9,101 bases of DNA from NCBI GenBank assembly GCA_943329595.2, contig CALQEM020000142.1, forward strand, positions 1-9,101, in the 5' to 3' direction. Shown piece by piece: positions 1 through 6,265 of the stretch. Both the position numbers and the translations under genes were made by a program. Numbering within the stretch: position 1 is the stretch's first letter; each line of letters opens with the position of its first letter. This DNA is from CAIYMF01 sp943329595. GTDB lineage: Bacteria; Actinomycetota; Actinomycetes; S36-B12; CAIYMF01. The notes beneath the pieces were generated by a model that saw only the letters and a list, made by a program, of their open reading frames with translations, was not told the DNA's origin and made no database searches.

Positions 1-695
1 CCGAGGCGCATGAAGCAGGCCTCCTCGTGGAGGCTTTTCTCGACGCGTCCGAGTCGACGGCCGCGGCGCGTGACCTCGGGTCTCGGCTCGTCGCGTCGGG
101 CGTCGACGTGTGGGCGGTCGAGCCCGCGGCGTTGAAGTCGCTCAGCGGCGCTGTGACTCCGCAGGGAATCGTGGGGGTCGCGCGTATCTCGCATCCTGGC
201 ATCGAGGATCTTCTCGCCTCAGGCCCCCGCCTGCTGGTACTGCTCGACTCGGTTGCTGACCCGGGCAACGCGGGCACGATCATTCGTGTCGCCGACGCCT
301 TTGGCGCCGATGCGGTGGTGGTCTCGGCTGCCTCGGTTGACGTGTTCAACGACAAGTGCGTGCGTGCGACAACCGGTTCTCTATTCCACCTTCCCGTGGT
401 GACGGGTGCCGACCTCGTCGACGTCATCCACGGGCTTCGCGCGGCCGGCGTGACGGTTCTCGGCACCGCGGGTGGCGCCGCCGACGATCTCGACAACCTG
501 GCCGACTCCGGAGTTCTCGCCGCGCCCACGGCGTGGGTGCTGGGCAACGAGGCTCACGGACTGTCGCGCGAGGTGGCTCAGGCCTGTGATCGCCTGGTGA
601 ACATCCCCATTTACGGGCGCGCCGAGTCGCTCAACCTGGCCACGGCGGCAGCGGTGGTTCTGTACGCGAGTGCGCGCGAGCAGCGCCGCGCCTGA
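1..695 (+). CDS. TrmH/SpoU-family RNA 2'-O-methyltransferase (5'-truncated by window edge)
   Basis: Transfers a methyl group from S-adenosylmethionine to a ribose 2'-OH in RNA, probably 23S rRNA, in the cytoplasm. The reading frame is open from nucleotide 3 to the TGA at 693-695 (230 visible residues). The codons before the GTG at 27 (EAHEAGLL) continue the protein, so the true start is left of the window and some tens of N-terminal residues are missing; the GTG is not the start. All three SpoU motifs are present: the N-x-G-T-I-x-R block from DPGNAGTIIR (from nt 258), LGNEAHGLS (from nt 540), and IPIYGRAESLNLATAAA (from nt 603), which form the knotted SAM-binding site. The substrate-binding N-terminal domain is only partly visible. 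Actinobacterial members next to pheS are often named tsnR (as in M. tuberculosis), but the target nucleotide cannot be read from sequence. Family certain, exact specificity unknown. Confidence 0.93.
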   Translation, partial: EAHEAGLLVEAFLDASESTAAARDLGSRLVASGVDVWAVEPAALKSLSGAVTPQGIVGVARISHPGIEDLLASGPRLLVLLDSVADPGNAGTIIRVADAFGADAVVVSAASVDVFNDKCVRATTGSLFHLPVVTGADLVDVIHGLRAAGVTVLGTAGGAADDLDNLADSGVLAAPTAWVLGNEAHGLSREVAQACDRLVNIPIYGRAESLNLATAAAVVLYASAREQRRA

Positions 696-736
696 CCCGC
701 GCAGATTGTCCGGTTACGGGACCTTTGGCCCTGCAG

Positions 737-758
737 GTGGGGCCCTTTGCGGCCCCAC
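737..758 (+). terminator. Perfect 8-bp GC-rich stem-loop after the methyltransferase gene
   Basis: GTGGGGCC (737-744) and GGCCCCAC (751-758) are perfect reverse complements around a 6-nt loop, CTTTGC. The hairpin lies about 40 nt after the methyltransferase stop. It is not followed by a T run (AGCGAACG follows), so it is not a classic intrinsic terminator. Actinobacterial terminators often lack a strong T tract, so termination or 3'-end protection remains plausible. It could instead be the first element of a structured leader for the next gene. The structure is certain; its role is inferred. Confidence 0.5.
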
Positions 759-785
759 AGCGAACGTGGCGCGAGTCAGCATGGG

Positions 786-823
786 AGTTGCCGTTCGACC
801 CGCTCGGGGGTCGGACGGCGACT
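786..823 (+). promoter_or_regulatory. Long stem-loop (16 bp, 6-nt loop) in the leader of the first paralogue
   Basis: AGTTGCCGTTCGACCC (786-801) pairs with GGGTCGGACGGCGACT (808-823) over 16 consecutive positions, 14 Watson-Crick and two G-T, around the loop GCTCGG. This is far longer than expected by chance in a non-coding spacer. It ends 19 nt before the Shine-Dalgarno sequence of the gene at 854 and 27 nt after the hairpin at 737-758. Possible roles are a second terminator of the upstream gene (no T run follows), an attenuator or RNA-switch element controlling the downstream gene, or a protein-binding operator in DNA. I recognise no riboswitch class. Confidence 0.5.
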
Positions 824-842
824 GTTCCGGTACCCCGGATGA

Positions 843-850
843 AGGGGGAG
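843..850 (+). promoter_or_regulatory. Shine-Dalgarno sequence fixing the start at 854
   Basis: AGGGGGAG lies directly before ATG 854, with 5 nt between its AGGGGG core and the start codon. It picks 854 over the in-frame ATG at 839 (no ribosome site before it) and the TTG at 725 (inside the spacer and upstream of both hairpins). The paralogue at 1712 also begins a few residues before the shared G-[FY]-V-V-L-D block, which agrees. The G run (844-848) could pair with CCCC at 833-836, a weak possibility for masking the site. Confidence 0.7.
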
Positions 851-853
851 TTC

Positions 854-1618
854 ATGGATCACCACAAACTAGCCGTCCTTGAGAAGTCGGGCTTCGTGGT
901 TCTCGACTCTCATTCCACTGCGATGGACCCCGCCGAATGGCTCAGCCTCGCCTACGTCGACTGGAAGTCGTCGGGCGACACTCGCTTCGCCCCGCTCAAG
1001 TCCGCTTACGGAGACGTGGAGTGCAACGGATTCTGGAACCACTCGCCGCCCAAGCCAGACAAGGATGGCGTTGATGTGCCCGTCAACGTACAGCGGGCCC
1101 CGAACCTGATGAAACGCGTCGCCGAGGTGGGTGCCCGTGTGGGGCGGTGCCGCATCATCGAGCTTCAGCCCAACACCTACGCCGACGCGCTCTACAACTC
1201 GCACCTCGACGACAACAACCGGCTCAACCCCCAGGGCGAGGGGTGGGTGGTGCGCTGCTTCATGCAGCTCACCGATGACCGCGACACGGTGATGGTGCTG
1301 CGCGACGACATCAACGACCCCAGCACCGAGACCCGAATTCCGCTGCCGGCTGGGGCGCAGCTCGTGGTCGACTCCGAGCGACTCTGGCACTCGGTGTGGC
1401 ACCCGGGTCCCGACCCCCGCTACTGCCTCATCACCTCGTTCGAGTCTGGTCCCGAGCTCGCGGCCTGGATCGCGGCCAACGGGCCGCGCCAGGAGTACGA
1501 GTCAGCCTCGCTCAACGCAGGGTTCGCCGCGGTGCAGGAGGCGTCGGCTCAGGCGAGGCGTGGCGCGCGCACCGCCTACCACGGGTACGACCCCACCTCG
1601 GTGCGCAGCGAGGCCTGA
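854..1618 (+). CDS. Uncharacterised protein, possible Fe(II)/2-oxoglutarate-type oxygenase; paralogue 1
   Basis: 254 residues; I do not recognise a named family. No signal peptide or membrane segment is visible, so it is probably cytoplasmic. An N-terminal block (about residues 35-63, with VDWKSSG, FAPL and GFWNH) and the central half are shared with the next gene. The central half carries H117-L-D119, then R123, and later VDSERLWHSVWH with H179/H183 and R189. H-x-D, a distal His about 60 residues on and an Arg ten residues after it is the metal- and 2-oxoglutarate-binding layout of double-stranded beta-helix oxygenases. The D-S-x-x-x-H-x-V-W ... R spacing resembles aspartyl/asparaginyl beta-hydroxylases, although those have Gly in place of the H-x-D Asp. 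Cysteines 57, 99 and 191 are kept in the paralogue. The tail is Ala/Arg-rich and ends in SEA, as does the paralogue. Enzyme class is an inference from motif spacing; a non-catalytic cupin-like fold is the alternative. Confidence 0.85.
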   Translation: MDHHKLAVLEKSGFVVLDSHSTAMDPAEWLSLAYVDWKSSGDTRFAPLKSAYGDVECNGFWNHSPPKPDKDGVDVPVNVQRAPNLMKRVAEVGARVGRCRIIELQPNTYADALYNSHLDDNNRLNPQGEGWVVRCFMQLTDDRDTVMVLRDDINDPSTETRIPLPAGAQLVVDSERLWHSVWHPGPDPRYCLITSFESGPELAAWIAANGPRQEYESASLNAGFAAVQEASAQARRGARTAYHGYDPTSVRSEA

Positions 1619-1669
1619 CCCGGCCCGCATGCCACGGCTCGCCTGCGCGCCTGTCGACGCAGGGTGGGG

Positions 1670-1675
1670 CACAAT
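1670..1675 (+). promoter_or_regulatory. Candidate -10 box for the second paralogue
   Basis: CACAAT matches TATAAT at four of six positions, including the key A at position 2 and T at position 6. Transcription would start near 1682 and give a leader of about 30 nt holding the Shine-Dalgarno AAAGGA (1698-1703), 8 nt before ATG 1712. No convincing -35 box is visible. The two paralogues could instead be co-transcribed across the 93-nt gap. Confidence 0.25.
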
Positions 1676-1711
1676 GGAACAGCCACGCTCCCGCATGAAA
1701 AGGACACCGCG

Positions 1712-2560
1712 ATGCCCGACTACGTGACTCTGCCCATCTTCGAGGAGAAGGGCTACGTGGTCCTCGACCCCTACGACCAGGCGGCCGACCCGGCGGAGTG
1801 GCTCGACATCGAGTTCGTCGACTGGAAGTCGTCGGGCGAGACCCGCTTCGCGCCCCTCGCCAGTGCGTACGGCGACCTCGAGTGCGACGGATTCTGGAAC
1901 CACAACCCGGCCAAGACCGACAAGGACGGGGTGTGGGTCCCGGCCAACGCCGACAGGGCGCCCCGCCTCGTGGCCCGCGCCGAGGAGCCCGGGGCCAACA
2001 TCGGCCGCTGCCGGGTGATCGAGCTGCAGCCGAACCTCTACGGCGAGACCATCTACAACCTGCACCGCGACGACAACAACAGGCTCAACCCCGAGGGCAC
2101 CGGGTGGATCGTGCGAGGGTTCTTCAACCTCACCCACAACCCCGACTCGGTGATGGTGCTGCGCGAGGACAAGGACGACCCCAGCACCGAGACGCGCATC
2201 GCGCTGCCGGCCGGGGCGCAGTTGATCGTCGACACCCAGCGCCTCTACCACGCCGTATGGCACCAGGGCGACGAGCCGCGCTACTGCCTGATTACCTCGT
2301 GGGAGTCCGGCCCCGCACTTGGGGCCTACATCGAGCGCTACCACGGGGTCGGTCGGGTCGATTCCTACACAATGTCCGACGCTGCGATCGCCCAAGGTGA
2401 AGCGCTTGCGGCCGAAAAGCGCGCGGCGCGGGCCGCCGCGCTCGCGGCCCGCGGACTCGACCCCACGTTCGGCGACGGCACGATGCGTGCGGCCGAGCGC
2501 GACGACGGCATGGGCGAGGGCATGGGCATGGGCGAGGCCGAGGTGCTTTCCGAGGCCTAA
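1712..2560 (+). CDS. Uncharacterised protein, possible Fe(II)/2-oxoglutarate-type oxygenase; paralogue 2
   Basis: 282 residues. ATG 1712 is chosen because AAAGGA lies 8 nt upstream and the homology with paralogue 1 begins just after it; the in-frame GTG at 1664 would add unmatched residues from the spacer. Residues 14-207 align without gaps to paralogue 1 residues 13-206, with about 131 of 194 identical by hand count. The putative metal and cosubstrate residues are all kept: H118-R-D120, R124, H180/H184 and R190, inside HRDDNNR and RLYHAVWH. Differences fall around the site: L118 to R119, C135 to G136, W178 to Y179, which may mean a different substrate. The C-terminal tail is longer: an Ala/Arg-rich probable helix (about 220-250), then a Gly/Met/Glu repeat (266-277) and the shared terminal SEA. 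The gene follows paralogue 1 by 93 nt and precedes pheS by 88 nt. Function unknown; oxygenase is a motif-based inference. Confidence 0.87.
   Translation: MPDYVTLPIFEEKGYVVLDPYDQAADPAEWLDIEFVDWKSSGETRFAPLASAYGDLECDGFWNHNPAKTDKDGVWVPANADRAPRLVARAEEPGANIGRCRVIELQPNLYGETIYNLHRDDNNRLNPEGTGWIVRGFFNLTHNPDSVMVLREDKDDPSTETRIALPAGAQLIVDTQRLYHAVWHQGDEPRYCLITSWESGPALGAYIERYHGVGRVDSYTMSDAAIAQGEALAAEKRAARAAALAARGLDPTFGDGTMRAAERDDGMGEGMGMGEAEVLSEA
2507..2542 (+). repeat. In-frame hexamer tandem repeat in the tail of paralogue 2
   Basis: Six consecutive hexamers read GGCATG GGCGAG GGCATG, then GGCATG GGCGAG GCCGAG, coding GMGEGMGMGEAE (residues 266-277). Paralogue 1 has nothing comparable. The in-frame hexamer unit could expand or shrink by replication slippage without breaking the gene. 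The tail is probably disordered. Confidence 0.75.
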
Positions 2561-2615
2561 TCTGCATCGGGGGCACCCAAGCCCGTACCTATCGCGCTTC
2601 GATTCCCCAGCAGAG

Positions 2616-2625
2616 CCTCGCGAGG
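2616..2625. other. Perfect 10-bp palindrome upstream of the pheS -10 box
   Basis: CCTCGCGAGG is a perfect palindrome whose last base is 10 nt before the -10 box at 2636, where a regulator could interfere with RNA polymerase. Ten self-complementary bases in GC-rich DNA can arise by chance, so a regulatory role is only a possibility. Confidence 0.25.
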
Positions 2626-2635
2626 GAAGCGGCAA

Positions 2636-2641
2636 TAGACT
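2636..2641 (+). promoter_or_regulatory. Leaderless promoter of pheS (-10 box)
   Basis: TAGACT fits the TANNNT -10 pattern and lies 7 nt before ATG 2649, so transcription should begin at or next to the start codon. No Shine-Dalgarno sequence is in position before the ATG (CTCACCACC), as expected for a leaderless mRNA. No clear TTGACA-like -35 box is seen. The 88-nt spacer shows that pheS has its own promoter rather than depending on the gene before it. Confidence 0.55.
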
Positions 2642-2648
2642 CACCACC

Positions 2649-3716
2649 ATGTCTGCGCCCAACTCGTCCTTCGACCCGGTAGAGGTCGCGGCACTGAGCC
2701 CCGACGACATCGCTGCCTCGGTTGAATCCGCCCTACTCGCCATTAATGAAGCCTCTGACCTCGACCTCCTCAAGGAGGCGCGGCTCGCTCACGCCGGTGA
2801 TCGGTCGCCACTATCGCTCGCCAATCGGGAAATCGGTGCGCTTCCGCCCGCGGCGAAGGCGGAGGCAGGTAAGCGCGTGGGCGAGGCTCGCCAGCAGATC
2901 AAGCAGGCTCTCGACGCCCGAGCGGTCGAACTCGAAAACGAGCGCGACCAGCGAGTGCTCCTTCAGGAATCCGTCGATGTCACCTTGCCCTACGACCGCC
3001 GACCAGCCGGAGCACGACACCCGCTCACGACGATCATCGAGCGTGTGTCTCACGTCTTCACCTCGATGGGCTGGGAGGTTGCCGAAGGCCCGGAGGTCGA
3101 GGCCGAGTGGTTCAACTTCGACGCTCTCAACCTGCCTCCCGACCACCCCGCGCGCACCATGCAAGACACCTTCTTCGTGGGCACCGAACACTCGGGCGTT
3201 GTGCTCCGCACACACACGTCGCCCGTCCAGGCACGCACCATGCTCGAGCGCCCACTGCCCATCTACGTCATCTGCCCAGGACGCGTGTTCCGCACCGACG
3301 AGCTCGACTCCACGCACACGCCCGTGTTCCATCAGGTTGAGGGACTTGTGGTCGACGAAGGAATCACGATGGCGCATCTGAAGGGCACGCTCGACCACTT
3401 CGCCACCGCGATGTTCGGTCCCGAGGCGCGCACCCGGCTGCGTCCGTCGTACTTCCCCTTTACCGAGCCGTCCGCCGAGCTCGACCTCTGGTTTCCGGGC
3501 GCTAAGGGCGGACCCCGATGGATCGAGTGGGGCGGGTGCGGAATGGTGAATCCTCGAGTGCTGCAGGCCTGCGGCATCGACTCCGACCGTTACTCCGGCT
3601 TCGCCTTCGGAATGGGAATCGAGCGCACCCTCATGTTCCGCCACGACGTCACTGACATGCGCGACATGGTCGAGGGCGACGTGCGGTTCACCGCGGCCTT
3701 CGGAACGGACGTCTGA
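2649..3716 (+). CDS. pheS: Phenylalanine--tRNA ligase alpha subunit
   Basis: Catalytic subunit of the alpha2-beta2 phenylalanyl-tRNA synthetase, which activates phenylalanine with ATP and charges tRNA-Phe in the cytoplasm. 355 residues, normal for the bacterial family. An N-terminal helical arm (about 1-105, charged, likely coiled coil) that binds tRNA precedes the class II catalytic domain. Motif 1 begins at GARHPLTTIIERV (about 121), motif 2 covers RTDELDSTHTPVFHQVEG (from 215), and motif 3 is GFAFGMGIERTLM (317-329). The phenylalanine-pocket segments FPFTEPSAELD and EWGGCGMVNP lie between them. ATG 2649 is preferred because it follows the -10 box by 7 nt; upstream in-frame codons run back into the previous gene. 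The stop overlaps the pheT start by one base. No defect is visible. Confidence 0.98.
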   Translation: MSAPNSSFDPVEVAALSPDDIAASVESALLAINEASDLDLLKEARLAHAGDRSPLSLANREIGALPPAAKAEAGKRVGEARQQIKQALDARAVELENERDQRVLLQESVDVTLPYDRRPAGARHPLTTIIERVSHVFTSMGWEVAEGPEVEAEWFNFDALNLPPDHPARTMQDTFFVGTEHSGVVLRTHTSPVQARTMLERPLPIYVICPGRVFRTDELDSTHTPVFHQVEGLVVDEGITMAHLKGTLDHFATAMFGPEARTRLRPSYFPFTEPSAELDLWFPGAKGGPRWIEWGGCGMVNPRVLQACGIDSDRYSGFAFGMGIERTLMFRHDVTDMRDMVEGDVRFTAAFGTDV

Positions 3717-6235
3717 TGCGCGCCCCGGTGTCGTGGGTGCGCGAGTTCGCGGCCCTGCCCGCCGACGTCGATGGTCGTCGCCTCGCCGAGGCACTAGTGC
3801 GAGCCGGGCTCGAGGTCGAATCGGTCGAGGTCATGGGCGCCGATGTCGACGGCCCGGTGGTTGTGGGTCGCGTGGTCTCGGTTGAAGAACTCGCCGAGTA
3901 TAAGAAGCCGATCCGCTGGTGCCAGGTCGAGGTGGGGGCTGAGCACGGTCACCCCGACACGCCCGGAATTCGCGGCATCATCTGTGGAGCCCGCAACTTC
4001 GCGGCCGGAGACCTCGTCGCCATCGCGCTGCCCGGAACGGTTCTTCCGGGCGACTTCCGCATCGCCTCGCGCGAGACCTACGGTCACGTCTCCGACGGCA
4101 TGATCTGCTCGGCGCGAGAACTCGGGCTCGGCGACGAGCACGACGGAATCATTGTGCTCCCCGCCGATGCGGGCGCTCCCGGCGACGACGCCAAGCCCCT
4201 GCTCGGAATCGGCGACGAGGTGCTCGACATTGCCGTCACACCCGACCGTGGTTACGCGCTATCAATCCGCGGAATCGCACGCGAGGCGGCAACGGCGTTC
4301 CAAGTGGCGTTCGTAGACCCCGGACTCGAGCTCGTCGACCTCCCCGCCCCCGAGCCGGGCAGTGAGCCCCACCCCTGCGCCTCCGACGACCTCGCAGCCT
4401 GCGACCTTTTCACGCTGCGCACCATTACCGGCTTCGACCCGCATGCGCCCACTCCGTCGTGGATGAGCAGGCGGCTAGTTGCCTCGGGCATGCGCTCCGT
4501 GTCGTTGGCGGTCGACGTCACCAACTACGTGATGCTCGAAACCGGCCAGCCCCTGCACGCCTTTGATCTCACCAAGCTTCGTGGCCCGGTTCGGCCCCGC
4601 GCGGCTGGCGCTGGCGAGACTCTCGAAACGCTCGACCACGCGTCGCGAGCACTGTCGGCTGACGATCTAGTGATTTCTGACGACTCCGGCCCCATCGGCA
4701 TCGCCGGGGTGATGGGGGGCCTCACCAGCGAGATCGACAATGAATCCACCTCCATCGTGCTTGAGGCCGCACACTTCGACCCCACCACGATCGCCCGCAC
4801 CTGTCGTCGGCACAAGCTCTCGAGCGAGGCCTCCCGTCGCTTTGAGCGCGGGGTCGACCGCGTGCTTGCCCCCTACGCCTCGGCGAGGGCCACGGCACTA
4901 CTTCTTCAGCTCGGCGGCGGCCGCTACCTCGGCATGACTGCCGTGGAGGCTGCGCACGAACCCACCACGGTCGCACTCCCGGTCAGCCTTCCATCAGTCA
5001 CGGCTGGGCTTGCCGTCGATGCTGCCACGGTGGTGGGTCACCTCCGCGCTGTCGGCTGCGCGGTCGATGACGCCTCCGATCCACTCGTCGTTGCACCGCC
5101 CAGCTGGCGGCCCGACCTCACTGACCCAGCCGACCTCGTCGAGGAGGTGCTCAGGCTCGTCGGCTACGACGCGATTCCGTCGACGCTGCCCACTGCCCCG
5201 GCCGGCTTCGGGCTCACCGAGCGGCAAAAGGCGCGTGGCCGGGTGGGGCGGGCGCTCGCCGGCTCCGGATTCGTCGAGGTGCTCTCCTATCCGTTCGTGG
5301 GCGACGTCGAACTCGACGCACTTGGCCTGCCTACGGACGATCCCCGGCGCGCGATGCTGCTGCTCGCCAACCCCCTGTCCGACGAGCAACCCGGCATGCG
5401 CACCACCCTTCTCCCTGGCCTTGTCACCGCAGGCCGCCGCAACATCGGTCGCGGCACGTCCGACCTCGCGCTCTTCGAAATCGGATCTGTGTCGCACCTA
5501 GCACCCGGTCAGGAACCGCGAGGCACGACAACGCCCCCCCGACCCTCGGTCACGCACCGCCCGTCAGCCGACGAACTCGCCGCCCTCAACGCACTTCTAC
5601 CCACGCAGCGCGCGCATGTCGCGGTGCTGCTGTGCGGACTTCGCGACCGTGCGGGCTGGTGGGGACCAGGCGTGCCGTCAGGTTGGTCCGACAGCGTTGA
5701 AGCGGTGCGCACGGTCGTGGCCGCGGTGAATCGCGAATTGGTCGTGCGTCCCGGGAACTCGCCGATGCCCTGGCATCCGGGCCGCTGCGCCGAATTGGTT
5801 GTTGAGGGTGTCGTCATCGGGCACGCGGGCGAGTTGCATCCTCGCGTGGTCGAGGCCGTCGGGTTGCCGGCGCGGTCATCGATGGCTGAGGTCGACCTTG
5901 ACTCACTCATCCCGTTGGCTCGTGCGGTGGTCAGTGGTCCGCATGTGGGCACCTTCCCCGTGGCTAAGGAAGATATCGCTCTGGTGGTCGAGTCGTCGGT
6001 GCTCGCTTCCGATGTCGAGTCGGCTCTGCGATCAGGCGCGGGCGAGCTGCTTGAGTCGCTGCGCCTCTTCGACGTGTACGAGGGCCCGCAGGTGGGCGAG
6101 GGGCGCAAGTCGCTGGCCTTCGCGCTGCGGCTGCGGGCGCCCGATCGCACGCTGAGTGTCGACGACATCACCGCGGTGCGCGAGGGCGCCCTCGCTGCGG
6201 CCGCCGCTGCTGTGGGGGCCAGCCTGCGTGCCTGA
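3716..6235 (+). CDS. pheT: Phenylalanine--tRNA ligase beta subunit
   Basis: Partner of PheS: binds tRNA-Phe, supports the catalytic core and edits mischarged Tyr-tRNA-Phe. 839 residues, at the long end of the usual bacterial range. Domains in order: N-terminal tRNA-binding OB fold (about 40-150, with GIICGARNF and the hallmark SDGMICSARELGLG from 126); B3/B4 editing domain (about 210-400, with MLETGQPLHAFDL from 273); B5 domain (about 415-492, ending WRPDLTDPADLVEEVLRLVGYD); a catalytically inactive synthetase-like core (about 500-735); and a C-terminal anticodon-binding FDX-ACB domain (about 741-839, beginning near FPVAKEDIALVV). A Pro/Thr-rich stretch in the core (about 600-620) is probably a loop. 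ATG 3716 overlaps the pheS stop as TGATG and lacks a good Shine-Dalgarno sequence, so translation is probably coupled to pheS. The 3' end carries the upstream part of the argC promoter. Confidence 0.98.
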   Translation: MRAPVSWVREFAALPADVDGRRLAEALVRAGLEVESVEVMGADVDGPVVVGRVVSVEELAEYKKPIRWCQVEVGAEHGHPDTPGIRGIICGARNFAAGDLVAIALPGTVLPGDFRIASRETYGHVSDGMICSARELGLGDEHDGIIVLPADAGAPGDDAKPLLGIGDEVLDIAVTPDRGYALSIRGIAREAATAFQVAFVDPGLELVDLPAPEPGSEPHPCASDDLAACDLFTLRTITGFDPHAPTPSWMSRRLVASGMRSVSLAVDVTNYVMLETGQPLHAFDLTKLRGPVRPRAAGAGETLETLDHASRALSADDLVISDDSGPIGIAGVMGGLTSEIDNESTSIVLEAAHFDPTTIARTCRRHKLSSEASRRFERGVDRVLAPYASARATALLLQLGGGRYLGMTAVEAAHEPTTVALPVSLPSVTAGLAVDAATVVGHLRAVGCAVDDASDPLVVAPPSWRPDLTDPADLVEEVLRLVGYDAIPSTLPTAPAGFGLTERQKARGRVGRALAGSGFVEVLSYPFVGDVELDALGLPTDDPRRAMLLLANPLSDEQPGMRTTLLPGLVTAGRRNIGRGTSDLALFEIGSVSHLAPGQEPRGTTTPPRPSVTHRPSADELAALNALLPTQRAHVAVLLCGLRDRAGWWGPGVPSGWSDSVEAVRTVVAAVNRELVVRPGNSPMPWHPGRCAELVVEGVVIGHAGELHPRVVEAVGLPARSSMAEVDLDSLIPLARAVVSGPHVGTFPVAKEDIALVVESSVLASDVESALRSGAGELLESLRLFDVYEGPQVGEGRKSLAFALRLRAPDRTLSVDDITAVREGALAAAAAAVGASLRA

Positions 6236-6237
6236 TA

Positions 6238-6259
6238 AGTATGTGCATATGCGTATACT
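6238..6259. promoter_or_regulatory. Putative ArgR operator (ARG box) before argC
   Basis: A 22-bp imperfect palindrome, AGTATGTGCAT followed by ATGCGTATACT, has 9 of its 11 base pairs symmetric and a perfect GCATATGC core (6245-6252). It starts 3 nt after the pheT stop, is AT-rich against its surroundings, and covers the argC -10 box. ArgR sites in bacteria are 18-20-bp weak palindromes with T-G-C-A/T-G-A half-sites before argC, so arginine-bound ArgR blocking RNA polymerase is the natural reading. The regulator gene is not in the window and the assignment rests on position and symmetry. Confidence 0.65.
6254..6259 (+). promoter_or_regulatory. Leaderless promoter of the arg operon (-10 box)
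   Basis: TATACT is a near-perfect -10 hexamer, 6 nt before ATG 6266. The spacer GATTTC has no Shine-Dalgarno sequence, so argC mRNA probably starts at the ATG. The hexamer forms the right end of the palindrome at 6238-6259. A -35 region would fall over the last codons of pheT, where no good match is visible. Confidence 0.65.
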
Positions 6260-6265
6260 GATTTC

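Noticed and set aside
725..853. N-terminal extension of paralogue 1 from TTG 725 or ATG 839
   Set aside because: The extension runs through both hairpins, has no ribosome-binding site at either start and no counterpart in the paralogue; ATG 854 has a strong Shine-Dalgarno sequence.
1642..1663. Hairpin CCTGCG ... CGCAGG in the gap between the paralogues
   Set aside because: Only 6 bp with a 10-nt loop, and no T run; too weak in GC-rich DNA to call a terminator.
1664..1711. GTG 1664 as start of paralogue 2
   Set aside because: It would lie upstream of the probable transcript start and add residues without match in paralogue 1; ATG 1712 has AAAGGA at good spacing.
1674..1727. Upstream mini-ORF of 17 codons overlapping the start of paralogue 2
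   Set aside because: It has no ribosome site of its own and no regulatory codon run; short frames like this are expected by chance.
2319..2648. Extended pheS frame starting inside paralogue 2
   Set aside because: The frame is open but overlaps the preceding gene heavily; the family length and the leaderless promoter place the start at 2649.
1502..2773. Long open frame (423 codons) on the minus strand
   Set aside because: It lies opposite paralogue 2 and part of pheS, crosses both gene boundaries, and has the low-complexity Arg/Gly/Val composition of an antisense frame in GC-rich coding DNA.
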